Both the position numbers and the translations under genes were made by a program. From positions 11,491 through 75,490 of the forward strand of contig CAVOLB010000124.1 of NCBI GenBank assembly GCA_963696655.1: a stretch of DNA of 64,000 nucleotides, read 5' to 3'. Positions 50,623 to 62,000 of this stretch are shown here, piece after piece. The notes under the pieces were generated by a model that was given only the letters and a program-made list of their open reading frames with translations, was not told the DNA's origin and searched no databases. The first letter of the stretch is position 1. Each line of letters begins with the position of its first letter. Source of the stretch: Hypericibacter sp963696655 (GTDB lineage: Bacteria > Pseudomonadota > Alphaproteobacteria > Dongiales > Dongiaceae).

Positions 50623-52043
50623 GGATTGCCGGTTTGACCGATCTCATCCGCATTCCCGGGCTGGCCGGCCGCACCCTCGCCGTATTGGGCCTGGGCAAGT
50701 CGGGGCTCGTGGCGGCCAAGGCCCTGAAGGCCAGCGGCGCCACGGTCTGGGCCTGGGACGATTCGGCGGCGCAGCGCGCGACGCTCGCGGGCGAAGGCAT
50801 CGAGCCGGTCGATCTTGCGGCAGCCGACTGGACCCGCATCGACGCGCTGGTCCTGAGCCCCGGCATCCCCCATTCCTTCCCGAAACCCCACCCGATCGCG
50901 GCCAAGGCCAAGGCCGCGAACAAGCCGATCATCGGCGATGTCGAGCTGCTGCTCCGCGCCCAGCCCCATGCGCGCCTCCTCGCCATCACCGGCACCAACG
51001 GCAAATCGACCACCACGGCGCTCTCGGGCCATATCCTGGCCGCGGCCGGCCGGCAGGTCGCCGTCGGCGGCAATATCGGCACGCCGGCCCTGGCGCTTCC
51101 CGCGCTCGGCGCTGCCGGCATCTATGTGCTGGAACTTTCTTCCTATCAGCTCGAGATCACGCCCTCGCTCAAGCCGACGGTGGCGATCCTCCTCAACATC
51201 ACGCCCGACCATATCGACCGCCATGGCGACATGGCGGGCTACATCGCCGCCAAGGAGCGCATCTTCCGGCGCCAGGGGGCGGACGACACCGCGATCATCG
51301 GCATCGACGACGAGCCCAGCCGGGCGATGCGCGAGCGAATCGCCGCGCGCAAGGCCGCGCGAGTCGTGCCGATCTCGTCGATTCGGCCCGCGCCCGCCGG
51401 AGTCTCCGGCGCCGGCGGCAAGCTGGTCGACGATCTCGACGGCAAGGCCGAGACCGTGCTGGACCTGACGGGCGTGGCGACGTTGCCGGGCGAGCATAAT
51501 TGGCAGAACGCGGCGGCCGCCTATGCCGCAATGCGGGCGCTGGGACTGCAGCGCGCGCCGATCCTCGAGGGCATCCGGACCTATCCGGGCCTTGCCCACC
51601 GCCAGGAGCTGATCGCGACCATCGCCGGCGTGCGCTACGTCAATGACAGCAAGGCGACCAACGCCGACGCCACTCAGAAGGCCCTGGTCTGCTACCAGCC
51701 GATCTATTGGATCCTCGGCGGCAAGCCCAAGGAAGGCGGCATCGAGAGCCTCAAGGCGCTGTTCCCGCGCATCGCCCACGCCTATCTGATCGGCGAAGCC
51801 TCGGCCGACTTCGCGCGCAGCCTGAAGGGCCAGGTCGCGGCCACCGAATGCGGCACGCTCGACCGCGCGGTCGCGGCCGCCCATGCTCAGGCCCAGGCCG
51901 ACCGCAAGGCCGGCGCCGTGGTGCTGCTGTCGCCGGCCTGCGCCTCCTTCGACCAGTTCGCCAATTTCGAGCAGCGCGGCGAGGTCTTCCGCCAGCTCGT
52001 GCTTGCTCTCGGGCCCGGCAACGGCCAGCGGAGGGCGTCATGA
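50619..52043 (+). CDS. murD: UDP-MurNAc-L-alanine:D-glutamate ligase MurD
   Basis: A Mur ligase of about 474 residues adding D-glutamate. TLAVLGLGKSGLVAAKAL is the N-terminal Rossmann motif, ITGTNGKSTTTAL (~123) the ATP site, then ELSSYQLE, NITPDHIDRH and YVNDSKATNADAT. Start is uncertain: TTG at 50619 overlaps the mraY stop as TTGA, but a TTG five codons later is also possible. The C-terminal CASFDQFANFEQRGEVF block is normal. Confidence 0.95.
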   Translation: MRIAGLTDLIRIPGLAGRTLAVLGLGKSGLVAAKALKASGATVWAWDDSAAQRATLAGEGIEPVDLAAADWTRIDALVLSPGIPHSFPKPHPIAAKAKAANKPIIGDVELLLRAQPHARLLAITGTNGKSTTTALSGHILAAAGRQVAVGGNIGTPALALPALGAAGIYVLELSSYQLEITPSLKPTVAILLNITPDHIDRHGDMAGYIAAKERIFRRQGADDTAIIGIDDEPSRAMRERIAARKAARVVPISSIRPAPAGVSGAGGKLVDDLDGKAETVLDLTGVATLPGEHNWQNAAAAYAAMRALGLQRAPILEGIRTYPGLAHRQELIATIAGVRYVNDSKATNADATQKALVCYQPIYWILGGKPKEGGIESLKALFPRIAHAYLIGEASADFARSLKGQVAATECGTLDRAVAAAHAQAQADRKAGAVVLLSPACASFDQFANFEQRGEVFRQLVLALGPGNGQRRAS

Positions 52044-53164
52044 CGACGGCTTTCGCCCGCAACGACCGCAGCATCCTCGGCCGCTGGTGGTGGACGGTCG
52101 ACCGCTGGACGCTCGGCGCCATCGCGCTGCTGATCGCCATCGGCATGATGATGAGCCTGGCGGCGAGCCCGGCGGTCGCGACCCGCATCCGTCTCGACAG
52201 CTTCAGCCTGGTCCGCCACCATTTCGCGCTGCTGCCGGTCGCGATCGCGATCCTGCTGGCGACCTCGCTCATGAGCGTCCGCATGATCCGGCGCGTCGCC
52301 ACCCTGGGCTTCTTCCTGTTCCTGGGCCTGACCGTGCTCACCCTCGTCATGGGCCAGGAGATCAAGGGCGCGACCCGCTGGATCGACCTCGCCGGCTTCT
52401 CGCTGCAGCCCTCAGAGTTCGTGAAGCCCTGCTTCGCGGTCGTGGCCGCCTGGATGTTCTCCGCCCAGCATGGGCCGGACCGGGTCCCGGGCAACCTGAT
52501 CTCGATCATGCTCTATCTGATCGTGGTCGCGGTGCTGATGGCCCAGCCCGACCTGGGCATGACCGTCGTCGTCAGCTGCACCTGGTTCGCGCAGTTCTTC
52601 CTGGCGGGCCTGCCGCTGCTCTGGGTTGGCGCGCTTGGCGGCGTCGGCGTGGTGGGGCTGGTCGGGGCCTATTTCACCTTCCCGCATGTGACCGAGCGCG
52701 TGAACGGCTTCCTCAATCCGGCGGCCGGCGACACCTATCAGGTGGACCGCGCGCTCGACGCCTTCCGCAATGGCGGCCTCTTCGGCCAGGGCCCCGGCGA
52801 GGGCACGGTGAAGATGGTGCTGCCCGACGCCCATGCCGACTTCGTGTTCGCGGTCGCGGGCGAGGAGCTGGGCGCCATCGCCTGCCTCTTCATCGTCGCC
52901 CTGTTCGCCTTCGTGATGGCGCGCGGCATCGCCAAGCTGCTGCAGGAGCGCAACCTCTTCGTGCTGCTGGCCGCTTCCGGCCTGCTCGTCACCTTCGGCC
53001 TCCAGGCCGTCGTCAACATGGCGTCGAGCCTGCATCTGATGCCGACCAAGGGCATGACCCTGCCCTTCATCAGCTATGGCGGCTCGTCGCTCCTGGCTTG
53101 CGCGCTCTCGATTGGCATGCTGCTGGCGCTGACCCGCCGGCGCGTCGCGATGGGGGAGGAATGA
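52040..53164 (+). CDS. ftsW: Lipid II polymerase FtsW (SEDS family)
   Basis: A 374-residue, roughly ten-helix SEDS glycosyltransferase that polymerises septal peptidoglycan with FtsI. The ATG at 52040 overlaps the murD stop (ATGA). Recognisable motifs: GATRWIDLAGFSLQPSEFVKP, the substrate-side AGEELGAIACLF and MPTKGMTLPFISYGGSSLLA near the C-terminus. Confidence 0.96.
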   Translation: MTTAFARNDRSILGRWWWTVDRWTLGAIALLIAIGMMMSLAASPAVATRIRLDSFSLVRHHFALLPVAIAILLATSLMSVRMIRRVATLGFFLFLGLTVLTLVMGQEIKGATRWIDLAGFSLQPSEFVKPCFAVVAAWMFSAQHGPDRVPGNLISIMLYLIVVAVLMAQPDLGMTVVVSCTWFAQFFLAGLPLLWVGALGGVGVVGLVGAYFTFPHVTERVNGFLNPAAGDTYQVDRALDAFRNGGLFGQGPGEGTVKMVLPDAHADFVFAVAGEELGAIACLFIVALFAFVMARGIAKLLQERNLFVLLAASGLLVTFGLQAVVNMASSLHLMPTKGMTLPFISYGGSSLLACALSIGMLLALTRRRVAMGEE

Positions 53165-54281
53165 TGAGCGGCCTGGCTCCCATCCTCCTCACGGCCGGCG
53201 GCACGGGCGGCCATATGTTCCCGGCGGAAGCGCTGGCGGCCGCGCTTCTGAAGCGCGGCCGGCGCGTCATGCTGGTGACCGACAAGCGCGGCCAGGGCTT
53301 CGGCGACCGCCTGCCCGAGGTGGAGACCCGGCGCATTCCGGCGGGCGCCCTTGCCGGCAAAAGGATTTCCGACCGGATCAGCGGCCTGTTCCGCCTGGCC
53401 CAGGGCTACTTCGAGGCGCGCAGGATCCTGCGCTCGGCCCGGCCCTCCCTCGCCGTCGGCTTCGGCGGCTACGCCTCGGTGCCGGCCATGCTGGCGGCCG
53501 CCCATGCCAAGGTGCCGCTGCTGCTCCATGAACAGAACGCCGTGATGGGCCGCGCCAACCGGCTGCTGGCCTCGCGCGCCAACCGGATCGCCACCTGCTT
53601 CGAGCAGGTCGGCGCCCTGCCCGCCTCGGCGCAGGCCCGCGCCGTCGTGACCGGCAATCCGGTCCGACCGGCCATCGCCGCCCTCGCCCACAGTATATAT
53701 GTGGCGCCCCAGCCCGGCGGTGCCTTGGAACTGCTGGTGATCGGCGGCAGCCAGGGCGCCCGGATCCTCTCCCAGGTGATCCCGGCCGCGATCGAGCGGC
53801 TGGGGGCCGGCGACCGCGCCCGCCTGCGTCTCGCCCAGCAATGCCGGGCGGAAGATCTGGAAACGGTGGCCGCCGCCTACCGCAGGATCGGCTTCGCCGC
53901 GGAGCTCAAGCCCTTCTTCTCCGACATGGCGGCGCGGCTTGCCCATGTGCATCTGATGATCGCGCGCTCCGGCGCCTCGACCGTGGCCGAGCTGCAGGCC
54001 GCAGGCCGGCCCTCGATCCTGGTGCCCTACCGCTTCGCCGCCGACGATCACCAGGCCGCCAACGCCCGCGCCATGGCGTCGTCGGGTGCGGCCTGGGTCA
54101 TGACCGAGGCCGAATTCACCCCCGAGACGCTGGCCGCGAGGCTGGCCTCGCTGCTGGCCGACCCGCAGCAACTGGCGAAAGCCGCCACGGCGGCACGCAG
54201 CCTCTGCCATCCCGACGCCGCCGAGCGTCTGGCCGATCTCGCCGAATCGCTGGCGCCGCTCGCCGCCGGAAAGGAGGCCGC

Positions 54282-54285
<4 letters not shown>
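53161..54285 (+). CDS. murG: UDP-GlcNAc:lipid I GlcNAc transferase MurG
   Basis: A 374-residue membrane-associated GT28 enzyme producing lipid II. GGTGGHMFPAEALA near the N-terminus, GFGGYASVPAMLAA, HEQNAVMGRANR, TGNPVRP, VIGGSQGARILS and ARSGASTVAEL are all family motifs. ATG at 53161 overlaps the ftsW stop; the adjacent ATG at 53164 is an alternative. Confidence 0.97.
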
Positions 54286-55735
<1,450 letters not shown>

Positions 55736-55739
<4 letters not shown>

Positions 55740-56695
55740 TGGCCGCGATGAAGCGCCCCACCGATCCCCTGGCCGGATTGCCGCCCGTGCGCGGCCGACT
55801 CACCGCCGATGCGCCCTTGGCCGGCATCACCTGGTTCCGCGTCGGCGGCGCCGCCGAGATCATGTTCCGGCCGGCCGATCGCGACGATCTGGCGACCTTC
55901 CTCGCCGGCAAGCCCGCGGGCCTGCCGGTCACCGTGATTGGCGTCGGCTCGAACCTGCTGGTGCGCGACGGCGGCGTCCCCGGCGTGGTGATTCGCCTGG
56001 GGCGCGAGTTCGCCCGCATCGCCGCCGAGGGTGACCGGATTCGCACCGGTGCCGCCGCGCTCGACCTGAATGTCTCGATCGCGGCGCGCGACGCGGGCCT
56101 CGCCGGGCTGGAGTTCCTGTCCGGCATTCCGGGCACGATCGGCGGCGCGCTTCGCATGAATGGCGGTGCCTATGGCCGCGAGATGACCGATGTGGTGATC
56201 GAGGGCGAGGCGCTCGACGGCAGTGGCAAGCTGCATCGGCTGACTCACCAGGACTTCGACTTCAGCTATCGCCATTGCGATCTGCCCGAGGATTGGATCT
56301 TCACGGGCGCGCTGCTGCAGGGCCGCCGCGACGAGCCGGCCGCGATCCAGGGGCGCATGGCCGAGATCCAGAAGGCGCGCGAGGAGAGCCAGCCGATCCG
56401 CACCCGCACCGGCGGCAGCACCTTCGCCAATCCCGCGGGCCCCGAGGCGCGCGGCCGCAAGGCCTGGCAGCTCATCGACGAGGCCGGCTGCCGGGGTTTG
56501 CGCATCGGCGGCGCGCAAGTCTCCGAGCGCCACTGCAATTTCCTCATCAACACCGGCGACGCGACCGCCGCGGATATCGAGACGCTCGGCGAGGACGTGC
56601 GCCGGCGCGTGAAGGAGAAGACCGGCGTGACGCTCGAATGGGAAATCCGCCGCATCGGCCGACCCGCCACCAACGGTCCGGAGGTGCGCGCATGA
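55736..56695 (+). CDS. murB: UDP-N-acetylenolpyruvoylglucosamine reductase MurB
   Basis: A 319-residue type II MurB flavoprotein that reduces UDP-enolpyruvyl-GlcNAc to UDP-MurNAc. FAD-site motifs WFRVGGAAEIMF, IGVGSNLLVRDGG and GIPGTIGGALRMNGGAYG are seen, followed by FSYRHCDLP, TRTGGSTFANP (catalytic Ser) and LIDEAGCRGLRIGGAQVSERHCNFLIN. Start ATG at 55736 overlaps the murC stop; a second ATG follows directly. Confidence 0.96.
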
Positions 56696-57606
56696 AACGC
56701 GTTGCCGTATTGATGGGCGGACCCTCCGCCGAGCGCGAGGTGTCGCTGGTGAGCGGCAAGGCCTGCGCCGACGCCCTGCGCGCCGAAGGCTATGACGTGA
56801 CCGCGATCGATGTGGGTCGCGACGTGGCGGCCCTGATCGCGGCGCTGCAGCCGCGGCCCGATGCGGTCTTCAATGCGCTCCACGGGCGCTGGGGCGAGGA
56901 TGGCTGCGTCCAGGGCGTGCTCAATCTCATGGGCATCCCCTACACCCACTCCGGCCTGCTGGCCTCGGCGCTCGCCATGGACAAGCCGATGGCCAAGCGC
57001 GTCTTCGCCGCGGCGGGCCTGCGCTGCCCGGGCGGCAAGCTCGTCACCCGCGAGGAATTCGCCAAGGGCGAGCCGATGGCGCGCCCCTATGTGATGAAGC
57101 CCTACAATGAGGGTTCGAGCGTCGGCGTGCGCATCGTGCGCCAGGGCGACAATGTGCCTCCGGCCTCGAGCTGGTCCTATGGGTCGGCGGCCCTGGTCGA
57201 GCCCTATATCGCCGGCCGCGAGCTGACCGTCGCCGTGATGGGCGATCGCCCGCTCGCCGTGACCGAGCTCGTATCCAAGACCAACTTCTACGATTACGAG
57301 GCGAAATACACCGACGGCATCACCCAGCATCTGGTGCCGGCACCGATTCCGCCGAAAGTCTACGACGCCGCCCTGTCCATGGCGCTGGACGCCCATCGGG
57401 CGCTGGGCTGCCGCGGCGTGTCCCGCAGCGACTTCCGCTATGACGACACGCAGGGCGGTGGGCCGGAGCAGCTTTATCTGCTCGAGGTCAACACCCAGCC
57501 GGGCATGACGCCGCTCTCGCTGGCGCCCGAGCAGGCCAAGCATGTCGGCATCTCGTTCGGTGCCCTGGTGAGCTGGATGGTGGAGAACGCGCAATGCGAC
57601 GCGTGA
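56692..57606 (+). CDS. ddl: D-alanine--D-alanine ligase Ddl
   Basis: An ATP-grasp ligase of 304 residues making D-Ala-D-Ala for MurF. VLMGGPSAEREVSLVSG opens the N-domain; NALHGRWGEDGCVQG, PYTHSGLLASALAMDK, VMKPYNEGSSVGV, and C-terminal SRSDFRYDD and LLEVNTQPGMTPLSL complete the pattern. Overlaps murB by ATGA and runs 13 bases into ftsQ. Confidence 0.96.
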   Translation: MKRVAVLMGGPSAEREVSLVSGKACADALRAEGYDVTAIDVGRDVAALIAALQPRPDAVFNALHGRWGEDGCVQGVLNLMGIPYTHSGLLASALAMDKPMAKRVFAAAGLRCPGGKLVTREEFAKGEPMARPYVMKPYNEGSSVGVRIVRQGDNVPPASSWSYGSAALVEPYIAGRELTVAVMGDRPLAVTELVSKTNFYDYEAKYTDGITQHLVPAPIPPKVYDAALSMALDAHRALGCRGVSRSDFRYDDTQGGGPEQLYLLEVNTQPGMTPLSLAPEQAKHVGISFGALVSWMVENAQCDA

Positions 57607-58469
57607 CGGCTTCCGCCAGATCCCGGGCCGGGACGCCGCGCGGCAAGGCCAAGCCGCGGCGCGATCCGCGCAGCCTGCGCCGCCAGCGCCTGCAGCGCTA
57701 CGCCGTCATCGGCGCCGCCCTCGCCACGGTCGCGGGCGCGGGTTGGATGTTGTGGCCGAGCGCCTGGATCGAACGCCAGGGCGTGGCCCTCGGCGATGGC
57801 CTGGTGGCCCTGTCCGGCAAGATGGGCCTCACGCTGCAGAGCGTGGCGGTCGACGGCCGCCAGCAGACGCCGCCGGAGGAATTGCTGGCCGCGATCGGGG
57901 CCGCCCGCGGCACCCCGCTCCTGGCACTCGATCCCGAGGCGATCCGCGCCCGCGTCGAGACCCTGCCCTGGGTCAAGAGCGCCAGCGTGCGCCGCGGCCT
58001 CGACGGCACCCTCACGGTCCATGTCGACGAGTTCGCGCCCTTCGCGCTGTGGCAGCGCGACGGCAAGTTCTATCTGGTGGATCGCCAGGGCGAGGCCATT
58101 GCCGCCGACGATCCCGGCCGCTTCAACCAGCTCCTGGTGCTGGTCGGCGACAACGCCCCGCAGCATGCCGCCGATCTGGTGACGATGCTGGGGCTGGAGC
58201 CCGAATTGAAGGCACGCGTGCGCGCCGCCGTCTGGGTCGGCGACCGCCGCTGGAACCTGCGCCTCGACAATGGCGTGGATGTGAAGCTGCCCGAGACCAA
58301 TCCGACCGCGGCCTGGCTCGAGCTGGCCCGCCTGGAGCGCGAGCAGGGGCTGCTCAAGCGCGACCTCTCGGCGATCGATCTCAGATTGCCCGACCGCATG
58401 GTGGTGCGGCTGGCGCCGGACGCGAAGCCGGTCGCCACCAAGCCCGCAGCGCCGGGGAGCGACACATGA
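57594..58469 (+). CDS. ftsQ: Cell division protein FtsQ
   Basis: A 291-residue bitopic protein: Arg-rich cytoplasmic tail (1-40), one membrane helix (~42-60, AVIGAALATVAGAGWMLW), a POTRA domain (~78-150; LQSVAVDGRQQTPPEELLAAIG, PWVKSASVRRGLDGTLTV) and the beta domain with LLVLVGDNAPQHAADL. It recruits FtsL/FtsB and FtsWI to the septum. It overlaps the ddl end by 13 bases. Confidence 0.94.
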   Translation: MRRVTASARSRAGTPRGKAKPRRDPRSLRRQRLQRYAVIGAALATVAGAGWMLWPSAWIERQGVALGDGLVALSGKMGLTLQSVAVDGRQQTPPEELLAAIGAARGTPLLALDPEAIRARVETLPWVKSASVRRGLDGTLTVHVDEFAPFALWQRDGKFYLVDRQGEAIAADDPGRFNQLLVLVGDNAPQHAADLVTMLGLEPELKARVRAAVWVGDRRWNLRLDNGVDVKLPETNPTAAWLELARLEREQGLLKRDLSAIDLRLPDRMVVRLAPDAKPVATKPAAPGSDT

Positions 58470-58536
58470 TTTTCGGGGGAGCGGGTCACGGCCAGAAGGC
58501 CGGGCCGGCAGGCAGCGAAAGACAGGGGCGTTGGGA

Positions 58537-59802
58537 ATGAGGAAGCCAAGAATGGCATCGCGCAGCGGCACGGTCGCCGCGCTCGACGTCGGGACCAGCA
58601 AGATCTGCTGCTTCATCGCCAGGCTGGAGGAAGACGGCCGCCCGCGCGTGACCGGCATCGGCCATCAGGTGTCGCGTGGCGTGCGCAGCGGCGCCATCGT
58701 CGATATGGAGCAGGCCGAGGCGGTCATCCTGAGCGCGGTCCATGCCGCCGAGGAAATGGCCGGCGAGACCATCCATGAGGTCATCGTCAATCTCTCGGGC
58801 GGCTATCCGGCCTCGCAGACGGTCGGCGTCGAGGTCCAGATCGCGGGCCACGAGATCGGCGACGGCGACCTGCGCCGCGTGCTGGAGCAGGGCGGCATGC
58901 TCGACGCCCATGGCGAGCGCCGGCTGATCCATTCGATCCCGATCCGCTATTCGATCGACGGCAGCAGCGGCATCCGCGATCCGCGCGGCATGTTCGGCGA
59001 GCGCCTCGGCGTCGACATGCATGTGGTGACGGCGCAGGCCGGCGCCGTGCGCAACCTGACGAGCTGCATCGCCCGCTGCCATCTCGAGATCGGCGCGCTG
59101 GTGGTATCCCCCTACGCGGCCGGCCTCGCCTCGCTGGTCGATGACGAGCGCGATCTCGGCGTGACCGTGATCGACATGGGCGGCGGCGCCACCACCATCT
59201 CCGTCTTCTTCGACGGCAACGTCGTCTATACCGACATCGTCCCGGTCGGCGGCGCCCATGTGACCAACGACATCGCCCGCGGCCTGTCGACGCCCTTGGC
59301 CCATGCCGAGCGGCTCAAGACGCTTTATGGCAATTGCATGCTCTCGCCCTCCGACGAGCGCGAGATGATCACGGTTCCCCTGGTCGGCGAGGAGGACGCG
59401 GTCGAAGGCAACACCATCGCCCGCTCGATGCTGGTCGGCATCATCCAGCCGCGCCTCGAGGAGACCTTCGAGCTGGTGCGCCAGCGCCTGGAGCAGAGCG
59501 GCTTCGACAAGATCGCCGGCCGCCGCGTCGTGCTCACCGGCGGCGCCTCGCAGCTGGCGGGCCTGCGCGAGCTGGCCTCGGCCGTTCTCGACAAGCAGGT
59601 GCGCATGGGGCGCCCGATCCGCATCGCCGGCCTGGCCGAAGCGACGGGCGGTCCCGCCTTCGCCACCGCCGCCGGACTTCTGGTCTATGCGCAGCAGGCC
59701 TTCCACCGGCTGCCGCGCACCGAAGGCCGTCATCAATCCCAACAAGGAGAGGCCGCCGGCTTCATCGGCCGGCTGGGCAACTGGCTCCGTGTCAATTTCT
59801 GA
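58537..59802 (+). CDS. ftsA: Cell division protein FtsA
   Basis: An actin-like ATPase of 421 residues that tethers FtsZ to the membrane. ALDVGTSKICCFIARL (phosphate 1), IDMGGGATTISVFFDG (phosphate 2), and VVLTGGASQLAGL (adenosine) motifs are present; the C-terminus IGRLGNWLRVNF is the amphipathic membrane-targeting helix. I use ATG 58537, 67 bases after ftsQ, with GGGA just upstream. Confidence 0.96.
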   Translation: MRKPRMASRSGTVAALDVGTSKICCFIARLEEDGRPRVTGIGHQVSRGVRSGAIVDMEQAEAVILSAVHAAEEMAGETIHEVIVNLSGGYPASQTVGVEVQIAGHEIGDGDLRRVLEQGGMLDAHGERRLIHSIPIRYSIDGSSGIRDPRGMFGERLGVDMHVVTAQAGAVRNLTSCIARCHLEIGALVVSPYAAGLASLVDDERDLGVTVIDMGGGATTISVFFDGNVVYTDIVPVGGAHVTNDIARGLSTPLAHAERLKTLYGNCMLSPSDEREMITVPLVGEEDAVEGNTIARSMLVGIIQPRLEETFELVRQRLEQSGFDKIAGRRVVLTGGASQLAGLRELASAVLDKQVRMGRPIRIAGLAEATGGPAFATAAGLLVYAQQAFHRLPRTEGRHQSQQGEAAGFIGRLGNWLRVNF

Positions 59803-59895
59803 TTTCACCCCATACCGGGCCCCTGGCAAGGCCCGGCATAACCGGCGCCGGATCAACCGGCGCCGACACACCCGTGTCATGAATGGAGGCCGTAC

Positions 59896-61794
59896 ATGAC
59901 TTTGAACCTGTCTCTGCCACACAACCCGCATGAGATTAAGCCGCGCATCACCGTCATCGGTGTGGGCGGAGCCGGCGGCAATGCCGTCAGCAACATGATC
60001 CGCTCGAATCTCGAGGGGGTCGAATTCATCATCGCCAACACCGACGCCCAGGCGATCGCGCAATCGCAATGCGCGCGACGCATCCAGCTCGGTCACGGCA
60101 TCACCCAGGGTCTGGGCGCCGGCTCGCGCCCCGATATCGGCCGCGCCGCCGCCGAGGAATCGATCGATAGCGTGATCGAGGAACTGGCCGGCTCGAACAT
60201 GGTGTTCATCACCGCCGGCATGGGCGGTGGCACCGGCACCGGTGCCGCTCCCGTCGTCGCCCGCGCCGCGCGCGAGCACGGCATCCTCACGGTCGGCGTC
60301 GTCACCAAGCCGTTCCACTTCGAAGGCCTGCACCGGATGCGTCTGGCCGACAGCGGCATCCAGGAACTGCAGCAATATGTCGACACGCTGATCATCATCC
60401 CGAACCAGAACCTGTTCCGGATCGCGACCGAGAAGACCACCTTCGCCGACGCCTTCGCGATGGCCGACCAGGTGCTCTATTCGGGCGTGCGCGGCGTGAC
60501 CGACCTGATGGTGATGCCGGGCCTGATCAATCTCGACTTCGCCGACATCCGCTCGGTCATGACCGAGATGGGCAAGGCGATGATGGGCACCGGCGAGGCC
60601 GAAGGCGAAGGCCGGGCCGTGACCGCCGCCGAACGGGCGGTGTCGAACCCGCTGCTCGACGATGTGTCGATGAAGGGCGCCCGCGGCGTTCTCATCAACA
60701 TCACCGGCGGCCCCGACATGACCCTGTTCGAGGTGGACGAGGCTGCGACCCGGATCCGCGAGGAAGTCGATCCCGAAGCCAACATCATCTTCGGCTCGAC
60801 CTTCGACCAGAACCTCACCGGCAAGATCCGCATCTCGGTCGTGGCCACCGGCATCGAAGCCGCGGGCCAGGTCATGCCGCGTCCGGTCAGCCTCAGCCTT
60901 GTCGCGGCCGGTGGCCGCGTCGTCAGCACGCCGGCCCATCTGCCGGCCGAGGCGCCCTCGGTCCTGCGGGCGGAACGGCGCGACATGATCGAGGCCCCGC
61001 CGGCCGCGGTCATGAGCGCACAGCCCTCCACCTCCGGCGCGCTCGCGATGGCGATGGAGACTCAGCCGGCGCCGGCCATGACGGCACCGCGTCCGGCCAT
61101 GACGGTGTCGGCTCCGGCGATGACGGCGCCCGCCATGACGGCACCGGCGACCGTCAGCCAGCCCCAGAGCGATGCGGGCATGTCGCTCGCCTATAATCTG
61201 GCGGCCACGCCGTCACCGACCGTCGCAGCGCCGGCCCCGACGCCGGCGCCGGTTGCGATGGCACCGATGACGGCGCCCCGCCATGCCGAGGAACGGCCCT
61301 TCATCGCGCCGCCCCCGGTCGAACGGGCGGCGATGCCGGCACAACGGGCACCCATGCCCACCATGACTCCGCCTGCCATGACGGCCCCGGCGGCATCGAC
61401 GATGACGGCTCCGGCCATGACCGCTCCCGCGGCCCGGCCGAGCCCCACGCCCACCGCCCCTGAAGCGCCGCGTCGCGGATCGAACCTCTTCGCGCGCGTG
61501 ACCGGCAGCGGTGGTTTGTTTGGTCGGGCGCCCAAAGCAGAGCCGGCATCCGCGCCGGCGCCGATGGCGGCTCCGGCGGCACCGGCACCGCGCCTGCAGG
61601 CGCCGACCATGCCCGCTCAGCCGGCGTCGCAGCCGGTTGCGCCACCGCGTGCCGCCACAACCCCGGCCGCGCCGCAGCCTGCCGAAGCGCAGCAGCGGCT
61701 GGCGGGACTGGATCCGAAGGACCGCATCGCCTCGACACGCGCCGAGGAAGAGTTCTTCGAAATCCCTGCCTTCCTGCGTCGGCAAGCCAACTGA
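59896..61794 (+). CDS. ftsZ: Cell division GTPase FtsZ with an unusually long Met-Thr-Ala-Pro-rich linker
   Basis: The tubulin-like ring protein, 632 residues, with GGAGG ahead of the ATG at 59896. The GTPase domain (~15-330) has VGGAGGNAVSNMI, the tubulin signature GGGTGTGAAPVVA, and the T7 loop NLDFADIRSVM. Residues ~335-600 are a low-complexity linker of Ala, Pro, Met and Thr with at least seven MTAP units. The C-terminal peptide EIPAFLRRQAN, which binds FtsA, is intact. Typical FtsZ is near 380-400 residues, though many alphaproteobacteria have linkers of 150 or more. Confidence 0.97.
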   Translation: MTLNLSLPHNPHEIKPRITVIGVGGAGGNAVSNMIRSNLEGVEFIIANTDAQAIAQSQCARRIQLGHGITQGLGAGSRPDIGRAAAEESIDSVIEELAGSNMVFITAGMGGGTGTGAAPVVARAAREHGILTVGVVTKPFHFEGLHRMRLADSGIQELQQYVDTLIIIPNQNLFRIATEKTTFADAFAMADQVLYSGVRGVTDLMVMPGLINLDFADIRSVMTEMGKAMMGTGEAEGEGRAVTAAERAVSNPLLDDVSMKGARGVLINITGGPDMTLFEVDEAATRIREEVDPEANIIFGSTFDQNLTGKIRISVVATGIEAAGQVMPRPVSLSLVAAGGRVVSTPAHLPAEAPSVLRAERRDMIEAPPAAVMSAQPSTSGALAMAMETQPAPAMTAPRPAMTVSAPAMTAPAMTAPATVSQPQSDAGMSLAYNLAATPSPTVAAPAPTPAPVAMAPMTAPRHAEERPFIAPPPVERAAMPAQRAPMPTMTPPAMTAPAASTMTAPAMTAPAARPSPTPTAPEAPRRGSNLFARVTGSGGLFGRAPKAEPASAPAPMAAPAAPAPRLQAPTMPAQPASQPVAPPRAATTPAAPQPAEAQQRLAGLDPKDRIASTRAEEEFFEIPAFLRRQAN

Positions 61795-61856
61795 CCCTTT
61801 GGCCGGATTTTCGCCACGGGATTGATTGACTTCGGACACGGGTGCCACAGCTTTTC

Positions 61857-61903
61857 CCCCGGTGCCATCGCCTTTTCGATGGCACCGGGGCTCTTTCTTC
61901 CTC
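61857..61903 (+). terminator. Strong intrinsic terminator after ftsZ
   Basis: A 14-base perfect stem, CCCCGGTGCCATCG (61857-61870) with CGATGGCACCGGGG (61877-61890), closes a CCTTTT loop and is followed by a pyrimidine-rich CTCTTTCTTCCTC tract. It would end most dcw transcripts before lpxC. Confidence 0.9.
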
Positions 61904-62000
61904 TAGGCTGGCGGTCGAATCAGAGCCGCTAGCCCGACGCGCAAAGCGGAGCTGATTTCCGAGATCTTTCCAGATCGCTTCAGGGAACAGCCTCCCCCCA

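Noticed and set aside
61191..61848. Minus-strand Gly/Arg-rich frames opposite the ftsZ 3' end
   Set aside because: They are the antisense of the MTAP/Ala-Pro linker repeats and have no start signals.
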